Of a stretch of 64,000 nucleotides of DNA, positions 59,409 to 64,000 are shown in pieces (within the stretch, counting starts at the first letter, position 1; every line of letters starts with the position of its first letter). Origin of the DNA: JANMES01 sp038329865 (lineage in GTDB: Bacteria > Planctomycetota > Phycisphaerae > Tepidisphaerales > Tepidisphaeraceae); assembly GCA_038329865.1 (NCBI GenBank), contig JBBQNK010000009.1:1-64000 (forward strand), given 5' to 3'. The position numbers were made by a program, and so were the translations under genes. A model generated the notes under the pieces. It ran no database searches and was not told the DNA's origin. It saw only the letters and a list, made by a program, of their open reading frames with translations.

Positions 59409-60082
59409 ATTGTGGAGACTCGCAATCGGTCGGCCGCCGCGGTTTCGAATTTCTCGAACTCGGCTGGGTTGTTCAAGTTCGTCCATACTTCCGTCGGCCA
59501 ATCGGCGGGCGCCGGAAGTGCGGCGAATCGCGGGTCGCGGCAGAGTTTCTGCATTGATCGTTGGCCGGAGTCGAGTTGGCTTGATAAGAAAGTCGCCGCT
59601 TCGATCCGATAGGCGGCGGGGAAAGGTTCGATCTGTTGCTGGCCGTCGTCTGTTATTTCGCTCATCACGGCGAGGCTCGCCGGGCTGCTGAGGAGTTGGT
59701 TCGCGAGCCACTCCAATTGAGCCTTGGCAACCAGCGGCATATCGACGGCGATCGTTGCCACAAGCGGCGTGCGCGAAGATTGAAGCGCCGTCAGCACGCC
59801 GCGCATCGGGCCCTGGCCGTCGATTGAATCTTTGACGTGGAGCGCGAAAAGCTTCTTGTCCGGCGGCGTCGGCACGCTGGGCGCGGTGACGAGCAGCGTC
59901 GGCCCCGGCCACTGCAGGCGATCGAGCATCCAGCCGAGAATCGACTGCCCGCCGACCTGCAGCCACGCCTTCGGCTTGCCCATGCGCGTGCCCATCCCAC
60001 CGGCGATGACGGCGAGCGTTACGTCGGCGAGGCTCGCTGATTCCCATTCCGCAATTCGCACTTCGTGTTCCTCTTCAAGCAC
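59405..60082 (-). CDS. mobA: Molybdenum cofactor guanylyltransferase
   Basis: 225 residues. VTLAVIAGGMGTRMGKPKAWLQVGGQSILGWMLDRL is the nucleotidyltransferase start, and later IAVDMPLVAKAQLEWL carries the metal-binding Asp motif; TNLNNPAEF is the typical end. It joins GMP to molybdopterin, making the bis-MGD cofactor needed by the formate dehydrogenase encoded just upstream. It starts with GTG at 60082 and overlaps the dehydrogenase by 8 bp and the next gene by 4 bp. Confidence 0.92.
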   Translation of the reverse strand: MLEEEHEVRIAEWESASLADVTLAVIAGGMGTRMGKPKAWLQVGGQSILGWMLDRLQWPGPTLLVTAPSVPTPPDKKLFALHVKDSIDGQGPMRGVLTALQSSRTPLVATIAVDMPLVAKAQLEWLANQLLSSPASLAVMSEITDDGQQQIEPFPAAYRIEAATFLSSQLDSGQRSMQKLCRDPRFAALPAPADWPTEVWTNLNNPAEFEKFETAAADRLRVSTI

Positions 60083-62462
60083 TCGGAGACAGCGTGATCA
60101 CGATCGATTTGCTCGCCGGCTGATTGCTGCCGTCGGCCACTTGCCGGAGCGGCACGAGCGGGTTGGATTCGGGATAGTACGTCGCCGCGCACCGTCGGGG
60201 AATCTCGTACGGCACGATCATGAACCGATTGGCACGCCGTTGCTCTCCTTCAAAATGACTTGTGAGATCGACCCATTGGCCCTTGGCAAATCCCATGGCG
60301 CGGGCGTCTTCCGGATTGATAAAAATCACCCGCCTGCCGCCGAAGATGCCGCGGTAGCGGTCGTCTTCGCCGTAGATGGTGGTGTTGAACTGGTCGTGGC
60401 TGCGGATGCTCATCATGAGCAGTTCGCCGTCGCGAAGGTTGTGTTTGGGAATCGGGTGGACGAAGAAGTTGGCGAGATTGGTTTCCGTGTGGAACTTCCG
60501 CTCGTCGCGCGGCGCGTTCGGCAGATAGAATCCGCCGTGCTCACGAACGCGATGGTTGTAATGATCAAATCCCGGAACAACGTGTTCGATATGATCGCGG
60601 ATGCGGTCGTAGTTCGCACATAGGCCGAGCCAATCAACAGACGTTCGCCCCTTCAACGTCGCCGCCGCGATATGGCAGATGATGGCGGTCTCGCTCATCA
60701 AATGCGGGCTGGCCGGCGAGAGCACGCCGCGGCTTTCCTGCACGACGCCCATTGAATTTTCGCAGCTCACGATCTGTTCGCCGCTGGCCTGCAGATCTTT
60801 TTCCGTCCGGCCGAGGCATGGCAGGATCAGCGCCTGCTCGCCGGTGATTAAATGATTGCGGTTCAGCTTCGTGCTGATCTGCACGGCAAGCTTCAGCCGT
60901 CGAAACGCCTCCGCGCCGTACTCCGTATCCGGCCCCGCGCTCAAAAAGTTTCCGCCGAGGCCGACGAATACTTTCACCAAGCCTTCGTGCATCGCCTGGA
61001 ATCCGGTCACGGTATCGAATCCATGCTTCTCGGGCGGCGCGAAGTTGAATTCTTTGCCGAGCGCCTTCAGGTACTTGTCGCTCATCTGCTCCCAGATGCC
61101 GACAGTGCGATCACCCTGCACGTTGCTGTGCCCTCGCACCGGGCAGACGCCCGCGCCGGGCCGGCCGATCTGGCCTCGCAGCAAGTTGAAGTTCGTGATC
61201 ATCTGCACGTTCGCCACGCCGTTCTTGTGCTGCGTGATGCCCATCGCCCAGCAGGTGATCATCCGCTCGCTCTTGGCCGCGATGTCCGCAGCCTCGCGGA
61301 TCTGCTCGCGCGAGACGCCGGATGCTTCGACGATCTCGTCCCAGCTTGCCCCTTTCAAATCCGCGACGAACTCATTGAAGCCGTGCGTATGCTGCGCGAT
61401 GAACGCGTGATCAAGCACCTTGCCGCCGGATTGCTCGTCCATCTCGAGCATTTCTTTCATGATGCCCTTGAGCACCGCCACGTCGCCGTTGATGCGCACG
61501 GGCAGAAACACGCTGGCGATCGGCGTGCCGCGGCCGAGCATGTCGGTCACCGATTGCGGGTGCTTGAAGCGGATCATCCCCGTCTCCGGCAGCGGGTTGA
61601 TGCTCACGATTTTGCAACCGTTCTTCACCGCATGCTCCAGCGCGGTAAGCATGCGCGGATGATTCGTTCCGGGATTCTGCCCGATGATAAAAATGCTGTC
61701 GGCCAGATCAAAGTCACCCAGTTTCACCGTGCCTTTGCCGATGCCGATGGACTTGGTCAGCCCCAGGCCGCTGGATTCGTGGCACATGTTGGAGCAGTCG
61801 GGCAGGTTGTTCGTGCCGAATTGGCGAACGAAAAGCTGGTAGCAGAACGCCGCCTCATTGCTCGCCCGGCCGGAGGTGTAGAACATCGCCTCATTCGGGC
61901 TCGCCAGCGCGTTGAGCTCCGTCGCGATCATTTCAAACGCTGCCGGCCAGCTGATTTCTTCGTAGTGCTGGCTGCCGCGTCGAAGAACCATCGGGTGCGT
62001 GATTCGCCCCTGGTCGCCGAGCCAGCGCTCGGTTTGCTTCGCGAGTTCCGCGATCGAGTGCTTCGCGAAAAACTCCGGGCCGATCTTTTTGCTGGTGGCT
62101 TCCCAGGCGATCGCCTTGGCGCCGTTTTCGCAAAACTCCGCGGGGTGGCGCTTGCCGTCCGGGTCGGGCCAGGCGCAGCTCGGGCAATCGAAGCCGCCCT
62201 TCTTGTTGACGACGAGAAGGCTGTAACCTACACGAATCGGCGCTTCCTTCACGGTGAAACGCATCGTCTCATAGAGGGCCGGGTATCCGCTGGCAATTTT
62301 GTCGCGCTTATCGACTCGCGCGACCTCGTCATTCATCGGATACTGAGCGTCCGGCGTGCGTTTGGAGACTTCCGGCGTGACCATCGGCCGTTCCTGCGAC
62401 AGCGGCTTGAGCTTCTTCACCTGCTCCTGATTCGGAGCGCTGTTCTCGTCATGATGAGCCAT
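60075..62462 (-). CDS. FdhF/YdeP-family molybdopterin oxidoreductase (formate dehydrogenase-like)
   Basis: 795 residues from the ATG at 62462 (AAGGA upstream). The N-terminal part has FDCPSCAWPDPDGKRHPAEFCENG, the cysteine region characteristic of YdeP-type proteins; then the molybdopterin core with FYTSGRASNEAAFCYQLFVRQFGTNNLPDCSNMCHESSG and GQNPGTNHPR, and the MGD-binding C-terminal domain (EDDRYRGIFGGRRVIFINPEDARAMGFAKGQWV). YdeP proteins lack the classic Sec/Cys formate ligand, so formate oxidation is likely but not proved. Heads an operon with mobA and a small gene; fdhD is just upstream. Confidence 0.88.
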   Translation of the reverse strand: MAHHDENSAPNQEQVKKLKPLSQERPMVTPEVSKRTPDAQYPMNDEVARVDKRDKIASGYPALYETMRFTVKEAPIRVGYSLLVVNKKGGFDCPSCAWPDPDGKRHPAEFCENGAKAIAWEATSKKIGPEFFAKHSIAELAKQTERWLGDQGRITHPMVLRRGSQHYEEISWPAAFEMIATELNALASPNEAMFYTSGRASNEAAFCYQLFVRQFGTNNLPDCSNMCHESSGLGLTKSIGIGKGTVKLGDFDLADSIFIIGQNPGTNHPRMLTALEHAVKNGCKIVSINPLPETGMIRFKHPQSVTDMLGRGTPIASVFLPVRINGDVAVLKGIMKEMLEMDEQSGGKVLDHAFIAQHTHGFNEFVADLKGASWDEIVEASGVSREQIREAADIAAKSERMITCWAMGITQHKNGVANVQMITNFNLLRGQIGRPGAGVCPVRGHSNVQGDRTVGIWEQMSDKYLKALGKEFNFAPPEKHGFDTVTGFQAMHEGLVKVFVGLGGNFLSAGPDTEYGAEAFRRLKLAVQISTKLNRNHLITGEQALILPCLGRTEKDLQASGEQIVSCENSMGVVQESRGVLSPASPHLMSETAIICHIAAATLKGRTSVDWLGLCANYDRIRDHIEHVVPGFDHYNHRVREHGGFYLPNAPRDERKFHTETNLANFFVHPIPKHNLRDGELLMMSIRSHDQFNTTIYGEDDRYRGIFGGRRVIFINPEDARAMGFAKGQWVDLTSHFEGEQRRANRFMIVPYEIPRRCAATYYPESNPLVPLRQVADGSNQPASKSIVITLSPSA

Positions 62463-62498
62463 GAACCAATCCTTCTCGCAAGGCCGAACCACTCAATA

Positions 62499-63338
62499 TT
62501 ATGCCCGCGGCGCGACGGCGGCGTTTGAAAATATCAGTCGCTCGGCATGGGCGTAAACATTCATCCGCCCGTCGCGTAAAAAGCCGACAAGCGTCTGCCC
62601 GTTCTCCCTGGCGAACTCCACCGCAAGGCTCGAAGGCGCCGACACCGCCGCCACAATCGCCAGCCGGCCGGCGAGGGCTTTCTGCATGATCTCGAACGAT
62701 GACCGACCGCTCACCAGCAGCAAATGCTTATCGAGCGGGAACTGTCCGTTCAGAATCGCGTGGCCGATGACCTTGTCGACCGCGTTGTGCCGGCCGACGT
62801 CTTCACGCAGAACGACGAGCCGCCCCGCTGCATCGAAAATCGCCGCCGCGTGTAAGCCGCCGCTTCGATCGAAGGCGGGTTGAGCCTCCCGCATTACGCG
62901 AGGCAGAGTCAGCAGCACGGCCGAATCGATTCGCAAATTCGACTCGACCGCCGACTCAATCGCCGGGAACGATCCTCGCACGGATTCGATCGTCGCCTTC
63001 CCACAAAGCCCGCAGCTGGATGACGCGAACACGTGGCGAGTGAGCGAATCAAAATCCACATGCACTTCGGCGTTCAGCACCACATTCAGAACATTTCCCT
63101 CGTCATTCCTCCCGCACGGTTCGATGCGAAGAACATCGCCGGCTGCGTGAATGATCCCCTCGCTCACCAGGAAACCGGCGGCGAGTTCCTCATCGTTCCC
63201 CGGCGTGCGCATCGTCACGCTGATCGCCCGCCCGCGTACGCGGATTTCCAGTGGCTCCTCGCGCGCCAGCTCATCCGAGCCGGCGGCCGTCTCGCCGTCT
63301 TTGTATCGCAGTACATTGTCGAAAGAAGCAGTTTCCAT
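62499..63338 (-). CDS. fdhD: Formate dehydrogenase accessory sulfurtransferase FdhD
   Basis: 279 residues from the ATG at 63338 (an earlier in-frame ATG at 63377 has no Shine-Dalgarno). FdhD transfers sulfur to the molybdenum centre of formate dehydrogenase. The key motif SSSCGLCGK holds the catalytic cysteine pair, with TMRTPGNDEELAAGFLVSEGII and FDAAGRLVVLREDVGRHNAVDKVIGHAILN typical of the family. It is 36 bp upstream of the dehydrogenase gene on the same strand and divergent from fdhA-like. Confidence 0.95.
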   Translation of the reverse strand: METASFDNVLRYKDGETAAGSDELAREEPLEIRVRGRAISVTMRTPGNDEELAAGFLVSEGIIHAAGDVLRIEPCGRNDEGNVLNVVLNAEVHVDFDSLTRHVFASSSCGLCGKATIESVRGSFPAIESAVESNLRIDSAVLLTLPRVMREAQPAFDRSGGLHAAAIFDAAGRLVVLREDVGRHNAVDKVIGHAILNGQFPLDKHLLLVSGRSSFEIMQKALAGRLAIVAAVSAPSSLAVEFARENGQTLVGFLRDGRMNVYAHAERLIFSNAAVAPRA

Positions 63339-63478
63339 CGGGATTCCGTCGCCTGATCTTAGACCCCCCGCCGCCATGCCGCCAACCGGTAAATCATTTG
63401 ACTCGTTTGGGCGCGATAAGTAACCTTGCTCGCGGCGGAGTTCCTTTCCAACAAAACCAATTCAGCGGAGGACCGATC

Positions 63479-64000
63479 ATGGCCGAGAATCGTGGCGTCG
63501 CCTACATCAAGCCGGGCGTTGTTGAAGTGCATTCGATCGATTTTCCAAAGCTGGTCGATCCGACCAACAAGAAAAAAGCCGAGCACGGCGTCATCCTCAA
63601 GATCATCTCCACCAACATCTGCGGTTCCGACCAGCACATGGTGCGCGGCCGAACGACCGCTCCGGCGGGCCTTGTGCTCGGACATGAAATCACCGGCGAA
63701 GTCATCGAGACCGGGCGCGATGTGATCTTCATCAAGAAGGGAGACATCGTCTCCGTGCCGTTCAACATCGCGTGCGGGCGTTGTCGGAATTGCAATGAAG
63801 GTCGCACCGGCATCTGCCTGAACGTGAACCCCGCCCGTCCCGGCGCGGCGTACGGTTACGTGGACATGGGCGGCTGGGTCGGCGGGCAGGCGGAGTACGT
63901 GATGGTTCCCTACGCCGATTTCAACCTGCTGAAATTCCCCGACAAGGGCGAAGCGATGGCGAAGATCAAAGACCTCACGCTGCTCAGCGATATTTTCCCA
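63479..64000 (+). CDS. Glutathione-independent formaldehyde dehydrogenase (partial, right edge)
   Basis: The first 174 codons; the gene continues past the window. GGAGG lies 7 nt before the ATG. Zinc-dependent alcohol dehydrogenase fold: ICGSDQHMVRG (catalytic Zn Cys), GHEITGEVIETG (His-Glu) and CGRCRNCNEGRTGICLNVNP (structural Zn cysteines). The sequence from IKPGVVEVHSIDFPKL through NPARPGAAYGYVDMGGWVGGQAEYVMVPYADFNLLKFPD is typical of formaldehyde dehydrogenases of the FdhA/PFDH type, which oxidise formaldehyde to formate with NAD and no glutathione. It is divergent from fdhD and could share a promoter region (63339-63478) with the formate-dehydrogenase operon. Confidence 0.92.
   Translation, partial: MAENRGVAYIKPGVVEVHSIDFPKLVDPTNKKKAEHGVILKIISTNICGSDQHMVRGRTTAPAGLVLGHEITGEVIETGRDVIFIKKGDIVSVPFNIACGRCRNCNEGRTGICLNVNPARPGAAYGYVDMGGWVGGQAEYVMVPYADFNLLKFPDKGEAMAKIKDLTLLSDIFP

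Noticed and set aside
60852..62528. Plus-strand frame over the YdeP-type gene
   Set aside because: Antisense shadow of a clear molybdoenzyme gene.

Overview
The window is a GC-rich bacterial chromosome segment that most likely comes from a planctomycete of the class Phycisphaerae (Tepidisphaera/Humisphaera type). The best clues are two cell-surface proteins that begin with a basic stretch and an LESR-(M/E)-(L/Y)-(L/F)-S motif (25785 and 41410), Thr-Arg-Pro/Thr-Gln-Pro linkers in envelope proteins, the mix of sugar oxidoreductases, epimerases and uronate enzymes, and dense long palindromes between genes. The lineage is inferred from signatures; no rRNA is present.

Layout. 0.3-6.3 kb: MFS (hexuronate-type) transporter, a conserved small protein, rho, coaE, and a lipoprotein whose 3' end runs into an insertion-sequence (IS) fragment. 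6.7-17.3 kb: polysaccharide deacetylase, then a mostly minus-strand set: aromatic ammonia-lyase, FAD oxidoreductase, BamE-like lipoprotein, ketosynthase, CrtI-like oxidoreductase and FabG. A methyltransferase, a GT25 glycosyltransferase and a small membrane protein follow. Together these resemble part of an aryl-polyene/flexirubin-type pathway. 17.3-25.5 kb: ABM-domain protein, pyrK, a predicted about 100-nt small RNA with promoter and terminator, a MutT protein, two von Willebrand A proteins and an OlsF-like double acyltransferase. 25.8-37.3 kb: a large beta-helix surface protein, an AraC regulator divergent from an oxidoreductase/VCBS/GH4 operon, an internally deleted IS5-family element, and a sugar epimerase/oxidoreductase pair. 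37.3-47.1 kb: polA, quinone oxidoreductase, a PPC-domain surface protein, another epimerase, tRNA-Leu(UAG), a TPR protein plus PpiD/SurA-like chaperone, and tRNA-Lys(CUU). 47.2-53.8 kb: the imuA-imuB-dnaE2 mutagenesis cassette. 54.0-58.9 kb: uronate/alginate catabolism (ManD-type dehydratase, uronate-dehydrogenase-like SDR, secreted lyase). 59.0-64.0 kb: a C1 module (YdeP-type formate dehydrogenase, mobA, small conserved protein, fdhD, and divergently the start of a glutathione-independent formaldehyde dehydrogenase).

The most unusual signal is the set of long palindromes from about nine sequence families. They fill many intergenic gaps and also lie in frame inside three genes (ammonia-lyase, FAD oxidoreductase, imuB). 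One supplies the stop codon of the MFS transporter. This recalls the protein-coding palindromic elements known from Rickettsia, but with unrelated sequences. The other strong non-coding prediction is the small RNA upstream of pyrK.

All functional calls come from reading motifs and family resemblance in the sequence; no database search was run. The start codons given are those best supported by a Shine-Dalgarno-like sequence or by family length, and are noted where they differ from the longest open frame.
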